DNA of 64,000 nucleotides, taken from positions 558,001-622,000 of the forward strand of contig CAWDYI010000019.1 of NCBI GenBank assembly GCA_963806395.1. Direction: 5' to 3'. The stretch is from DASSUW01 sp963806395 (GTDB lineage: Bacteria; Actinomycetota; Thermoleophilia; Solirubrobacterales; Solirubrobacteraceae). The position numbers were made by a program, and so were the translations under genes. This document shows positions 8,246 to 17,115 of the stretch, piece after piece (within the stretch, counting starts at the first letter, position 1; every line of letters begins with the position of its first letter). The notes beneath the pieces are model-generated. The model worked only from the letters and a program-made list of their open reading frames with translations, had not been told where the DNA came from and did not search any database.

Positions 8246-9574
8246 CTACGTAGTCGGCCAGGACTCCAGTTTCTTGCGCAAGCTCGTCAAGAACTGTGCC
8301 GCGAGCGCTCCGTCGAGCGCCCGGTGGTCCCATGACATGCACAGATAGGTCATCGGCCGGATGGCGATCGAGTCATTGCCGAGCTCGTCGGTGAGGACCA
8401 CGGGCCGCTTGACGACGGCCTCCGTGTCGAGGATCGCGACCTGCGGCTGGTTGATCACCGGCGTGGCGATGATCGAGCCGTAGCCGCCGGGGTTGGTGAT
8501 CGTGAACGAGCCGCCGCGGACCTCGTCCGGCGTCAGCTGGTTCGCCCGCCCGCGTTTCGCGAGGTCCTTGATGCGGCTCGCCAGGCCCTCGACCGACAGC
8601 TCCTGTGCGTCGCGGATGACGGGCACGATCAGCCCGCCCTCGCCGAGCGAGACGGCGATGCCGAGATGCACGCCGTCGTAGGTCGTCAGCGTGTCGTCCT
8701 CGAGCGTCGCGTTGAGCGACGGGAACTCGCGCAGTGCGTCGATCGTCGCGCGGGCGATGTACGGCAGGTACGTGAACCCGCTCTGGGCGCGCGCCGCCTC
8801 GATCCGCACGAGGTCGGCCTCGACGATCGTCGTGCACGTCGCCGAGGTCTGCAGCGACTGGAGCATGCGCGAGCCGATCGCCTGCCGCATCCGTGACAGC
8901 GGGACGCTGCCGGCCGGCGCCGGTGCCGGCTGCGCGGGTGCGGGCGCACTCGCAGCCGCCGCGGGCTCGGCGTCGAAGCGCGGCTTGCGCGTCTTCGCGG
9001 GCGCCGGCTCATCCGGCCGGTACGGGCTCTCGATGTGCATCGGCGGCTCCTCGCCGCCGCCGCCGTTCTCGAGGAACGCGAGCACGTCCTGCTTGCGCAC
9101 GCGGCCGCCGCGGCCGGTGCCCTCGACGCGGTCGAGGTCGATCCCGTGCTCGGACGCGATCCGCATGACCACCGGGGAGTAGCGGCGCGGGCCGTGGCTC
9201 TCGCGCGCGGGCGCGGCGGGCTCCGGCTCGGACTCGGCGGGCTCCTGCTCGGCCTCGGCGGCCGCGGCAGCGGCGGCCTGCTCGCCCTCGCTCACGTGCG
9301 GCTCGCCCGGCCGCGCGTCGGTGGCGATCCGCGCGAGCACGGTCCCGACCTCGACGGTCGTGCCGACGTCGACGATCAGCTCCTGCACGCGGCCCGTGGC
9401 CGGCGCCTCGACGTCCGTGTCGATCTTGTCGGTCGAGATCGAGGCGATGATCTCGTCGGCCTGCACCCAGTCGCCGGGCTGCTTCTTCCACTCGACGACG
9501 GTGCCCTCGACGACCGACACGCCCATCTGGGGCATCGTGACGTCGACCAGCGTCTCAGTAGGCGAGGAGCTCAC
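8246..9574 (-). CDS. 2-oxoacid dehydrogenase E2 (dihydrolipoamide acyltransferase)
   Basis: The 442-residue E2 has one lipoyl domain (residues 9-85; lipoylated Lys50 in STDKIDT), an acidic Ala/Glu-rich linker, a peripheral-subunit-binding domain (YSPVVMRIASEHGI, then GTGRGGRVRK) and the acyltransferase core ending in SWDHRALDGALAAQFL, with the canonical HRxxDG. It overlaps the E1 beta gene upstream by 20 bases. With E1 alpha and E1 beta it makes a pyruvate- or branched-chain-type complex. The second complement at 14 and 24-26 kb is the better pyruvate dehydrogenase candidate, so a branched-chain role is favoured here, by inference. Confidence 0.9.
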   Translation of the reverse strand: MSSSPTETLVDVTMPQMGVSVVEGTVVEWKKQPGDWVQADEIIASISTDKIDTDVEAPATGRVQELIVDVGTTVEVGTVLARIATDARPGEPHVSEGEQAAAAAAAEAEQEPAESEPEPAAPARESHGPRRYSPVVMRIASEHGIDLDRVEGTGRGGRVRKQDVLAFLENGGGGEEPPMHIESPYRPDEPAPAKTRKPRFDAEPAAAASAPAPAQPAPAPAGSVPLSRMRQAIGSRMLQSLQTSATCTTIVEADLVRIEAARAQSGFTYLPYIARATIDALREFPSLNATLEDDTLTTYDGVHLGIAVSLGEGGLIVPVIRDAQELSVEGLASRIKDLAKRGRANQLTPDEVRGGSFTITNPGGYGSIIATPVINQPQVAILDTEAVVKRPVVLTDELGNDSIAIRPMTYLCMSWDHRALDGALAAQFLTSLRKKLESWPTT

Positions 9575-10520
9575 GACACGCCTCCCTCACGTCGTCGACC
9601 TGCGGCAACACCGCCTGTTCGAGCGGCGGCGAGAACGGGATCGGGACGTCCGGCGTGGCGACCCGGATCACCGGGCCGTCGAGGTCCTCGAAGCCCTTCT
9701 CGGCGATCAGCGCCGCCACCTGCGCGCCCGCCGCGCACATCTGGTTGGCCTCGTCGACGACGACGACCTTCGAGCACTTGCGCACCGACGCGAGGATCGC
9801 CTCCTCGTCGAGCGGCACGAGCGAGCGCAGGTCGAGCACCTCGATCGACGCGCCGTCGAGGTCCTCGGTCGCCTCGAGCGCGGTGTGCACCATCGCGCCG
9901 TAGGCGATCACCACGAGGTCGGTCCCCTCACGCGCGATGCGGGCGGTGAACGGCGTCTCGTACGTGCCGCCGGCCACCTCGCCCTTGACGCGGCGATACA
10001 GGTGCTTGTGCTCCATGAAGACGACCGGGTTGGGGTCGCGCACGGCCGAGATCAGCAGGCCCTTGGCGTCGCCGGCCGTCGACGGCGCGACGACCTTGAG
10101 GCCCGGGCTGTGCATGAACCACGCCTCGGGGTTCTGGGAGTGGAACGGGCCGCCGGAGAAGCCGCCGCCGGAGGGCAGGCGGACGGTGATGTTCACCGAC
10201 AGGCCCTGGCGGTAGAACATCTTGCCGGCGACGTTGACGAGCTGGTCGAAGCCGCACGAGATGAAGTCGGAGAACTGCATCTCGGCGATCGGGCGCATGC
10301 CCTCGACGGCGGCGCCGATCGCGGTGCCGATGATCCCGGACTCCGCGAGCGGCGTGTCCATCACCCGCATCGGCCCGAACTCGTCGATGAACCCGTCGGT
10401 CACCTTGAACGCGCCGCCGAACACGCCGATGTCCTCGCCCATCACGAACACGCGCTCGTCGGCCCGCATCTCCTCGCGCATGCCGTCGCTGATCGCCTGC
10501 AGGTACGTCATCGTGGCCAT
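9555..10520 (-). CDS. 2-oxoacid dehydrogenase E1 component, beta subunit
   Basis: This 321-residue thiamine-diphosphate enzyme subunit starts MATMTYLQAISDGM at the ATG 10518-10520. It contains VFVMGEDIGVFGGAFKVT, the PLAESGIIGTAIGAA region with the catalytic Glu that activates the cofactor, and the C-terminal LDLRSLVPLDEE seen in E1 beta proteins. A longer upstream frame reads through the E1 alpha gene and is rejected. It begins 2 bases after the E1 alpha stop and overlaps E2 by 20 bases, so the three subunits are probably made together. Confidence 0.92.
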   Translation of the reverse strand: MATMTYLQAISDGMREEMRADERVFVMGEDIGVFGGAFKVTDGFIDEFGPMRVMDTPLAESGIIGTAIGAAVEGMRPIAEMQFSDFISCGFDQLVNVAGKMFYRQGLSVNITVRLPSGGGFSGGPFHSQNPEAWFMHSPGLKVVAPSTAGDAKGLLISAVRDPNPVVFMEHKHLYRRVKGEVAGGTYETPFTARIAREGTDLVVIAYGAMVHTALEATEDLDGASIEVLDLRSLVPLDEEAILASVRKCSKVVVVDEANQMCAAGAQVAALIAEKGFEDLDGPVIRVATPDVPIPFSPPLEQAVLPQVDDVREACRELLAY

Positions 10521-10522
10521 GG

Positions 10523-11572
10523 TCAGCTCCCCTTGAAGCCGGACCAGGGGCCCAGGCCGTCCTCGAGCAGCGCCGGCTCGTCGGCGAACAGGCGGTCGGT
10601 CGCCGTGTCGGGGTCGGGCATCGGCATCGCGAGCGCCTCTTCCACCGCGGTTTCGATGACGCCCTTGACCTCCTCGCGCAGCGCCTTGACGTCGACGCCG
10701 AGCGCCTCGATGCGGCGCGTCTGGCGGTCGATCGGATCCTTGGCGCGCCACTCCTCGACCTGCTCCTTCGGCACGTACTTCATGTCGTCGTGCGCGGCGT
10801 GGCCGTGCATGCGCATGGTCACGGCCTCCAGGAGCGTCGGCCCTTCGCCCGCGAGTGCGCGCTCGCGCGCCTTGCGGGTCGCCTCGAACATCGCCTCGGG
10901 GTCGTTGCCGTCGACCGTCTGGCCCGGGAACCCGTATGCGGCGGCGCGCTCGACGGGGTTGACGGCGAACTGCTGGTCGACCGGCGTCGAGTACGCGTAC
11001 TGGTTGTTCTCCAGCACGAAGATCACCGGGAGCTTCTGCACGCCGGCCCAGTTCATGGCCTCGTGGAAGTCGCCGCGCGACGTCGAGCCGTCGCCGAACC
11101 AGGTCATCGCGACGCGCTGCTCGCCGCGCATCTTGAACGCCATCGCGAGGCCGGTCGCGACCAGCATCATGTCGGGCAGCATCGAGACCATGCCGACGCA
11201 GCCGACGGTGCGGTCGCCGAAGTGCACGTTGCCGTCGCGGCCGCCGGTGATCCCGCCCTCGCGGCCCATGTACTGCGCGAAGATCCGTGCCGGTGCGACG
11301 CCGCGGATCACGTGCGCGGCAAGGTCGCGGTGGAGGATGCAGAGGCGGTCCTCGGCAGCCATCGCCCACGTCGCGCCCGCCGAGACGGCCTCCTGGCCGT
11401 AGCCGTCATAGAAGGAGCCGGGGACCTTGCCCTGGCGGTAGAGCATCATCGCGCGCGCCTCGATGCCGCGCATCATCAGCATCGCGCGTAGGAGCCCGAC
11501 CCGATCGTCAATCGTCAGGTGCTCGGATACGTCGGGAGGTACCGACTGCTGTTGAGCCGTTTCCGTCGCCAT
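10523..11572 (-). CDS. 2-oxoacid dehydrogenase E1 component, alpha subunit
   Basis: A 349-residue thiamine-diphosphate-binding subunit. The cofactor motif runs from GDGSTSRGDFHEAMNWAG to LENNQYAYS, and the N-terminal region has SFYDGYGQEAVSAGA and GGRDGNVHFGD. The ATG at 11570-11572 is chosen because a GAAGG ribosome site lies about nine bases upstream; a TTG at 11587 would add five residues. It opens the leftward unit E1 alpha, E1 beta, E2. Pyruvate or branched-chain 2-oxoacids are both possible substrates. Confidence 0.9.
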   Translation of the reverse strand: MATETAQQQSVPPDVSEHLTIDDRVGLLRAMLMMRGIEARAMMLYRQGKVPGSFYDGYGQEAVSAGATWAMAAEDRLCILHRDLAAHVIRGVAPARIFAQYMGREGGITGGRDGNVHFGDRTVGCVGMVSMLPDMMLVATGLAMAFKMRGEQRVAMTWFGDGSTSRGDFHEAMNWAGVQKLPVIFVLENNQYAYSTPVDQQFAVNPVERAAAYGFPGQTVDGNDPEAMFEATRKARERALAGEGPTLLEAVTMRMHGHAAHDDMKYVPKEQVEEWRAKDPIDRQTRRIEALGVDVKALREEVKGVIETAVEEALAMPMPDPDTATDRLFADEPALLEDGLGPWSGFKGS

Positions 11573-11706
11573 CTGGCGTGCCTTCAACCTTTCCTCGTCG
11601 GCACGTGCCGGGATCGCCGGTCTGCGCCCGTGGCGTCGCCCTCCGGGATCTCCGCTCGGGCGACGTGAACTCGGCGGAAAGGGTAGGGCATGGTGGTTAG
11701 GCTGGG

Positions 11707-12285
11707 GTGATGGAGCGCGTGGAGCGCGTGTGGCACCGGCGACTTCGCTGGCGCCTGCGTGGCGCGTGGCAGTGGCCCGCGTTCCTGGCGCTCACGCTCG
11801 TGGACGGCATCGTGCTGGCGGTCCTCCCGCCCTACGACGGCGGCCCGCAGGGCGTCTATCCCGGCGTGCTGCTCGCCGGCTTTCTGAACCTGCTCGTGAT
11901 CGCGGTCGCGGCGCCGGCCGTGGGCCGGCTGCTGCGACGCCGCCGCCCGGACCTGCCGCGGCTGGTGGCGGCCGACTACGCGGGCGCGTGGCTGCTGTCG
12001 GCGATCGCCGCGCTGCTCGTCGCGGCCGGGCTGATGCACCGCTCGGACGTCGTCGCGGAGAACGCGCGCGAGCAGGTGGTCGCGGCCGCGCTCCATGACT
12101 ACGTGATCACGCGCGCGCCGCAGTACGGCGGGGGCCTCGGCGCGATCGACGCGGTCCGGCTCGAGCCGGACTACTACCGCGCGTGCGTGCCCGGCCGTGA
12201 CGCGCGGCACTGGTTCTGCCTGTTCGTGAGCACCGACCAGCAGCCGCCCGGCATCACGCGCGACACCAGCCAGGCCCCGAACTGA
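11707..12285 (+). CDS. Hypothetical membrane protein, about three helices
   Basis: No family is recognised in this 192-residue protein. It has a basic N-terminus (RVWHRRLRWRLRG), hydrophobic segments near residues 24-41, 57-74 and 94-112, and a C-terminal soluble part of about 80 residues with two Cys (ACVPGRD, WFCLFVS) and Tyr-rich LEPDYYRAC. The start is a GTG immediately followed by ATG; either may be used. It is divergent from the E1 alpha gene and ends one base before the convergent secreted protein. Confidence 0.7.
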   Translation: MMERVERVWHRRLRWRLRGAWQWPAFLALTLVDGIVLAVLPPYDGGPQGVYPGVLLAGFLNLLVIAVAAPAVGRLLRRRRPDLPRLVAADYAGAWLLSAIAALLVAAGLMHRSDVVAENAREQVVAAALHDYVITRAPQYGGGLGAIDAVRLEPDYYRACVPGRDARHWFCLFVSTDQQPPGITRDTSQAPN

Positions 12286-12286
12286 A

Positions 12287-12778
12287 TCAGCAGAGATCGC
12301 TCTGGTCGACGATCCATACGACGCCGTCGACGTGCAGCTCGCGGCTGTCGAACGCGATCTTGATCGTTCTCCCGGCGCTGCCGTCGTCGGGCGTCCCGCG
12401 CAGCTTCGCGGTGCCGCTGCCGCCCCGCTTCAGCCGCGCCTTGACCACGCGCCAGGTGCCGGTGTGGCGCTCGTGGTACGTGCTCGCGCCCTCGACATAG
12501 GAGACGGAGTCATAGATGTAGTCCGAGCTCCCGCAGAGATGCAGACGCTGGTCGAGCGACGAGTAGGTACCGGTCGTCGACCCCCACTCCATGAAGCGGA
12601 TCAGCACCTTGCCGGCCAGCTTCCTCCGCACCTTGCGGCGCGCGCAGGCGCCCTTCGTGCAGGCGGCGGCCTTAGCCTTCGCCGGCGTGTCCGGGGCGGC
12701 GACGGCGGGGGTCGCGCCCGCGCCGGCGGCCAGACCGGCGAGGAGTGAGATGGTGAGGAGGGTCGTCCGTGCTCTCAT
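12287..12778 (-). CDS. Small secreted protein of unknown function
   Basis: The 163-residue product starts MRARTTLLTISLLAGLAAG with a clear signal peptide (cleavage probably after AVAA near residue 28). The mature part has a basic segment with two cysteines (CTKGACARRKVRRK), a core with YDSVSYVEGAS and WRVVKARLKRGG, and a final Cys (DQSDLC). This gives four cysteines that could form two disulfides. The ATG at 12776-12778 is preferred to the longer upstream frame, which runs through GC-rich sequence without gene character. Confidence 0.75.
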   Translation of the reverse strand: MRARTTLLTISLLAGLAAGAGATPAVAAPDTPAKAKAAACTKGACARRKVRRKLAGKVLIRFMEWGSTTGTYSSLDQRLHLCGSSDYIYDSVSYVEGASTYHERHTGTWRVVKARLKRGGSGTAKLRGTPDDGSAGRTIKIAFDSRELHVDGVVWIVDQSDLC

Positions 12779-12918
12779 GACGGTCAGGGTGATTCCTCGA
12801 CCTTGCTGAAACCCTGTCGCCGGCTTGCGTTTTGCGTTCCGGCCGGGCATTCGGCCAGGCCGCCCTAGACGAATGTCCGGTTTTCGGAGTAGTGGTTTTC
12901 CGCAAATGTAAGCCTCCG

Positions 12919-13538
12919 ATGGACGTGCGGGGACTTCTTCCAAGCCTGGGAGCCGGCGGATCGCTGATCGCAGCCGCGCTGTGTGCCGCAGCTCTCGTGA
13001 GCGGCATCCTCGCGTTCCGCGGAGAGCCGCCGCAGGGCGTTGCGCAGGCCGACGCCGGCGACGTGCGGATGCCCGATGCCACGGCGCGGCGGGGCGGCCG
13101 GCGACGGTGACGGCAGCTGCGACGGCGCAGGTGTCCGTGCAGGCTGCGGGGCAGGCCGCTGCGCCGCCTCGCCGGGTCGGCCCGGCCGGCCGAGCCGACC
13201 GGCGGTCGAGGCGGGACGCGGTGTCGCGCGAAGCGGAGCGGAGCCCGGGCGCAACCGGCCGGCCGCCGCCGCAGCCGCCGCTGCCGCAGCGGCCGGGTCG
13301 GAAGCCCGCGCCGCCACCGGCCGGAGCTCCCGCGCCGCCATCCGGCGGTCCCGCTCCCGCCCGCCCGCCCGTGTCCGTGAGGCGAACGGTCGAGCGGACG
13401 CGCGAGGCGCTCGCGCCGGTCGTCGAGGCGGCGCCCGCGCCGGCCAAACCGCCCGTCAACGCGGTCGGCGACCTCGTCGAGGACGTCGCCGGGACCGTCG
13501 ACGAGACGCTCGCGCCGGTGGTTGGCCTGCTGCCCTAG
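12919..13538 (+). pseudogene. Proline-rich membrane-anchored protein, apparently frameshifted
   Basis: From the ATG at 12919 the reading gives MDVRGLLPSLGAGGSL, a hydrophobic anchor ending near ILAFRGEPP, then stops at 13110. From about 13095 a different frame continues with ATVTAAATAQVSVQAAG, a long Pro/Ala/Arg-rich stretch and a C-terminal segment VNAVGDLVEDVAGTVDE ending at 13538. Together the two look like one anchored protein with a Pro-rich stalk and a C-terminal helix, broken by a one-base shift between about 13070 and 13105. Function is unknown, and the joining is my inference from composition. Confidence 0.45.
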
Positions 13539-13561
13539 CTCGCGGCGCTCGGGCGAACACC

Positions 13562-13845
13562 AACGTCAACTGCGCTGGGTGGGGAAGTGGTGAGCCGTCG
13601 CGGCCGCGCCGGGCCGGCCGAGTGTCGAGTTTCACGGCCTAGGGCCCGGTAACTCGACACTCGCACGGTTTGGAGCACCGCCCGTGTGCATTTCGTCGAC
13701 ACGGTGCGCCGCTGCGCCACGGGTGTGCAGTTGTGCACCTCTGGCGTGCGTTTCGTCAACACCGCGAACGCGAGCGCGGCGAAGTTGACGTTTCGCACAC
13801 CGCCGCCGACGGACGCGCACTTCCCCACCCCGCGCAGTTGACGTT
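13562..13845. repeat. Nested palindromic intergenic element, copy A (long form)
   Basis: The arms at 13562-13589 and 13818-13845 are inverted repeats matching at 27 of 28 positions; each reads from AACGTCAACTGCGC to GGTGGGGAAG. Inside, 13619-13631 (CGAGTGTCGAGTT) and 13651-13663 are a perfect 13-base inverted repeat with a 19-base loop. Copy A also holds about 150 extra bases with two related stretches (13684-13704 and 13744-13764, 17 of 21 identical). It fills the gene-free stretch 13539-13862 between convergent genes. A shorter copy lies at 41797-41944. Confidence 0.85.
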
Positions 13846-13862
13846 CACGCCGCGCGGCGCCG

Positions 13863-15251
13863 CTACAACGCCAGCTGCAGCGGATTCTCGAGCCGCTCGC
13901 GGATCCGCCCGAGGAACTGGGCGGCGTCGGCGCCGTAGAGGATCCGGTGGTCGCACGAGAGCGTGAGCCGCAGCATGTTGCGCACGACGACCTCGCCGTC
14001 GCGCACGACCGGGGTCGGCTGCATCGCGCCGACGGCCAGGATCGCCGCCTGCGGTGGGTTGATCACGGCGACGAAGCTCTGGATCCCGAACATGCCGAGG
14101 TTCGACACGGTGAACGTCCCCGACGACAGCTCCGGCGGGGTGATCGCGCCGGCCCGTACGCGCTCGGCGAGCGCGCGAGCGTCCTTGGCGATCTGGCCGA
14201 GGGACTTCTTGTCGGCGTCGAACACCGTCGGCACGACGAGCGCGTCCTGGCCGGCGACCGCCACGCCCACGTTCACGCGCGAGTAGAGCTCGAACTTGCC
14301 GTCGCGGTAGGCGCCGTTTGCGCGCGGGAAGTCGAGCAGGGCGAGCGCCGACGCCTTGACCACGAAGTCGTTGAACGACGGCACCGGCTGGCCCTCGGCC
14401 GCTGCGGCCTTGAGGCGCTTGCGGAGGTCGACGGCCTCCTCCATGTCGACGTCGATGTTGAGGACGAAGTCCGGTGCGGTCGCCTTCGACTCCGCCATCC
14501 GGCGCGCGATCGTCTGCTGCAGGCGGGAGAGGTCCTCGGTGGTGGTCTCGCCCTTGCCGGTCTCGGCGTCGCCCGAGACGACGGGGGGCGGCGCCTTGCG
14601 CTCCTCCTGCTCCTCCGCGGCGGCCGGCTCCTCCGCCGGCGCCTCGGCGGGCGCGGCGGCCTTGTCGCCGTTGCCCTTCGCGGCGGCCTCGACGTCGGCC
14701 TTGACGATCCGCCCGCCGGGCCCGGTGCCTTGGAGCTGCCCGAGCTCGAGCCCGAGCTCGCGCGCCATGCGCCGTGCCACCGGGGATGCCTTGATGCGCC
14801 CGTTCTCGCCCTCGGTCGACTCGGCGCGCGCGGGTTGCTCGCGCGGCGCCTCCGACTCGCTCTCGCCGCCGTCGCCGTCGCCGTCGCCGTCGTCGCCCGA
14901 CGGCTCCTCGCGCTCGGCCTCGGCGGTCGCGGTGGCCTGCTCGGCCTCGCCGCCGCCGTCGCCCTCGTCGCCGCCCGCCTCCTGTTCGCGCTCGCCACCG
15001 GAGGCGCCGCTGCTCTCGCTGCCTCCGCCGATCTGCGCGATCGTGTCGCCGACCGGGAGGGTGTCGCCCTCCTGGGCGACGATCTTCAGCGTGCCGTCCT
15101 GGTCGGCCTCATAGGTCATGTTGGCCTTGTCGGTCTCGATCTCGACCAGCTCCTCACCGCGGGAGACCTCGTCCCCGTCGGACTTGAGCCACTTGAGGAT
15201 CGTGCCCTCCTCCATCGAGTCGGACAGGCGGGGCATCGCGACGTCGGCCAT
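13863..15251 (-). CDS. pdhC: Pyruvate dehydrogenase E2 (dihydrolipoamide acetyltransferase)
   Basis: 462 residues: lipoyl domain (1-75; Lys42 in ETDKANM), a long acidic Gly/Asp/Glu-rich linker, a subunit-binding domain (SPVARRMARELG, GTGPGGRIVK) and the catalytic core. The active-site His is in CDHRILYGADAAQFL, where Tyr replaces the Asp of the common HRxxDG; this variant recurs in actinobacterial-type E2 proteins as far as I know. The ATG at 15249-15251 is preferred, since the longer frame reads through cbiO. It lies 17 bases after cbiO, far from pdhAB at 24-26 kb. Confidence 0.9.
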   Translation of the reverse strand: MADVAMPRLSDSMEEGTILKWLKSDGDEVSRGEELVEIETDKANMTYEADQDGTLKIVAQEGDTLPVGDTIAQIGGGSESSGASGGEREQEAGGDEGDGGGEAEQATATAEAEREEPSGDDGDGDGDGGESESEAPREQPARAESTEGENGRIKASPVARRMARELGLELGQLQGTGPGGRIVKADVEAAAKGNGDKAAAPAEAPAEEPAAAEEQEERKAPPPVVSGDAETGKGETTTEDLSRLQQTIARRMAESKATAPDFVLNIDVDMEEAVDLRKRLKAAAAEGQPVPSFNDFVVKASALALLDFPRANGAYRDGKFELYSRVNVGVAVAGQDALVVPTVFDADKKSLGQIAKDARALAERVRAGAITPPELSSGTFTVSNLGMFGIQSFVAVINPPQAAILAVGAMQPTPVVRDGEVVVRNMLRLTLSCDHRILYGADAAQFLGRIRERLENPLQLAL

Positions 15252-15268
15252 GGGCCGGAATGTACAGA

Positions 15269-16030
15269 TCAGGCGGCCGCGGCAACCGTCCGGCGGCCAA
15301 GTCGGGCGGGGTCGAATCCCGCCGGCAGCTCGAGGTCGTGCGCCGCGAGCAGGTCCTCGTCGCGCAGGATGTCCGTGCACCGGCCGTCGGCGACGATCCG
15401 TCCCGCGGACAGCACGACGGCGCGTTCGCACAGCTCGGCGGCGAACGGAAGGTCGTGGGTGACGACGAGCATCGTGCGGTCGATCCGGGAGAGCATCTCG
15501 AGCACCTCGCGTCGCGCACGCGGGTCCAGGCTCGCGGACGGCTCGTCGAGCACCAGCAGCCGCGGGTCCATCGCGAGCACCGTCGCGATCGCCACGCGCC
15601 GCCGCTGCCCGAGCGAGAGCTGGTGCGGCGCACGGTCGGCGACGTGCTCCATCCGGACCGTGGCGAGCGCCTCCGTCACGCGCGCGCTCGCCTCTGCCGC
15701 CGACGCGCCGAGGTTCAGGGGGCCGAACGCGACGTCCTCGCGAACGGTCGGCATGAACAGCTGGTCGTCGGGATCCTGGAACACCAGCCCGACCCGCGCG
15801 CGCAGCTCGCGCACGTCGCCGCGGCCGACGTCGATCCCGGCCACCGCCAGCTCGCCGTCGCCGCTCAGCAGCCCGTTGAGTTGGAGCATCAGCGTGGTCT
15901 TGCCTGCGCCGTTCGGGCCGAGCACGGCCACGTGCTCGCCGTGCCCGACGCTGAGATCCACGCCGTCGAGCCCGGCGACGCCGTTCGGGTAGCGGAAGCG
16001 CAGCCCGCGTGCCTCGATCACGCAGCTCAT
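15269..16030 (-). CDS. cbiO: Cobalt/nickel ECF transporter ATPase
   Basis: The 253-residue ABC ATPase has Walker A GPNGAGKTT, the Q-loop FQDPDDQLF typical of ECF/Cbi ATPases, signature LSLGQRRRVAIA and Walker B LLVLDEPSASLD followed by the H-loop VVTHDLPF. It powers import of Co or Ni with CbiM, the PDGLE protein and CbiQ. Its ATG (16028-16030) overlaps the end of cbiQ by 4 bases. The longer frame upstream belongs to the first half of cbiQ and is not part of this protein. Confidence 0.93.
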   Translation of the reverse strand: MSCVIEARGLRFRYPNGVAGLDGVDLSVGHGEHVAVLGPNGAGKTTLMLQLNGLLSGDGELAVAGIDVGRGDVRELRARVGLVFQDPDDQLFMPTVREDVAFGPLNLGASAAEASARVTEALATVRMEHVADRAPHQLSLGQRRRVAIATVLAMDPRLLVLDEPSASLDPRARREVLEMLSRIDRTMLVVTHDLPFAAELCERAVVLSAGRIVADGRCTDILRDEDLLAAHDLELPAGFDPARLGRRTVAAAA

Positions 16031-16807
16031 GACGCACCTACGAGCACGCGGAGCGGGAGCAGCGCACCGGCGACGCCGACGAGGAACAGCGTGTCCGCGC
16101 GCCGGAAGACGAGCGCGTTCAGGCGCGGTGTCGAGCCTGAATAGCCGCGCGCGAGCATCGCCACGTACACGCGCTCGGCGCGGTCGTACGTGCGCAGGAA
16201 CAGGGAGATCGCCACGCGGCCGATCGCGGCCGCCTGGAGCGCGTGCCGCGGGCGGTAGCCGCGCGCGGCGAGCGCGACGCGCATCCGGCGCGCCTCGTCC
16301 GCGATCACGAACAGGTACCGGTACATGAACGCGGCGATCAGGACCAGCAGGCGCGGCGCGCGCATCCGTTCGAGGCCGTGCAGCACGTCCGGGAAGCTCG
16401 TCGTCGCGCCGAGCAGCACGGCGCTGACGGTGCCGATGGCGGCCTTCGAGGCGACCGAGGCGAACGTCGCCAGACCGTCGCGGGACACCGTGAACGGCCC
16501 GAGGTCGATCTGCTCGCCGCCGCGCACGAACGGCAGGAACACGGCGACGAAGACGACGAGCGGGAGGACGACGCGGCGCACGGGACCAGATGAGGCCGGG
16601 GCCGACGCGCGCTGCCGCGGCGACCGTCGCGAGCGCGAGCGCGCACGCGACGAGCACCGGCCAGTGGCCCGGCGGGGTCGAGACCCCGACGAGCGTGATC
16701 CCGGCGAGCCCGACGATCTTCGCCCGCGGGTCGAGGCGGTGGATCGGGCTCGCCGTATCACCGGCGACGCCCGTCGCGTTCAGCGAATGGGCGCAACCGA
16801 GGCTCAT
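16027..16807 (-). pseudogene. cbiQ: Cobalt/nickel ECF transporter transmembrane protein, frameshifted
   Basis: The first part, from ATG 16805-16807, reads SPIHRLDPRAKIVGLAG and a hydrophobic segment up to GPGLIWSR, as in CbiQ N-termini. At a GGG at 16582-16584 the frame must change by one base, after which VRRVVLPLVVFVAVFLPF, the coupling helices (LAARGYRP, MLARGYSG) and the rest follow to the stop at 16027. Removing one base joins the halves into a full-length CbiQ of about 260 residues. The ATP-coupling motifs are intact, so an assembly error is more likely than true loss. Confidence 0.85.
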
Positions 16808-17115
16808 GCCGTTGCGGCTCCCTGCGGGCGCCGGCGCACCACCGCGGCGAGCCCGAATCCGAACGCGAACACGCCGAGCGTGCCGGCGAAGCCGGCCAGG
16901 CCGGTCGCCAGGCGCGGGTCATCGACACCGGGGAACGCGTAGTCCGGCACGGGTGCGTCCTCCTGCACCTTCGCAAGGCGGCCCTGGTCGAGGAACGCGT
17001 TGTCGCCCGCGACGCGCTCGAGGCCGTCGGGCGACGACGACGCGAACGGTGACGCGGCCGTGGCCAGCCCGATCGCCACGGCGAGGGCGAGGACGGTGAA
17101 CCAGCGGATCTTCAT
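16804..17115 (-). CDS. PDGLE-domain (CbiN-like) component of Co/Ni transporter
   Basis: The 103-residue protein starts with a membrane segment (WFTVLALAVAIGLATAA), then SSPDGLERVAGDNAFLD with the PDGLE signature, an outside loop containing DYAFPGVDD, and a second helix (ATGLAGFAGTLGVFAFG). It takes the place of CbiN beside CbiM. Its ATG overlaps the CbiM stop (ATGA) and its stop overlaps the cbiQ ATG (ATGA), so the transporter proteins are probably made in equal amounts. Confidence 0.88.
   Translation of the reverse strand: MKIRWFTVLALAVAIGLATAASPFASSSPDGLERVAGDNAFLDQGRLAKVQEDAPVPDYAFPGVDDPRLATGLAGFAGTLGVFAFGFGLAAVVRRRPQGAATA

Noticed and set aside
9321..11402. 693-codon open frame on the + strand
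   Set aside because: It lies opposite to the E1/E2 genes; its content is a complement artefact with no domain.
13947..15992. 681-codon open frame on the + strand
   Set aside because: It is opposite to pdhC and cbiO, both well supported by motifs.
16575..16590. Programmed ribosomal frameshift in cbiQ
   Set aside because: No clear slippery heptamer or stimulatory structure; four similar shifts elsewhere in the window make a base error more likely.
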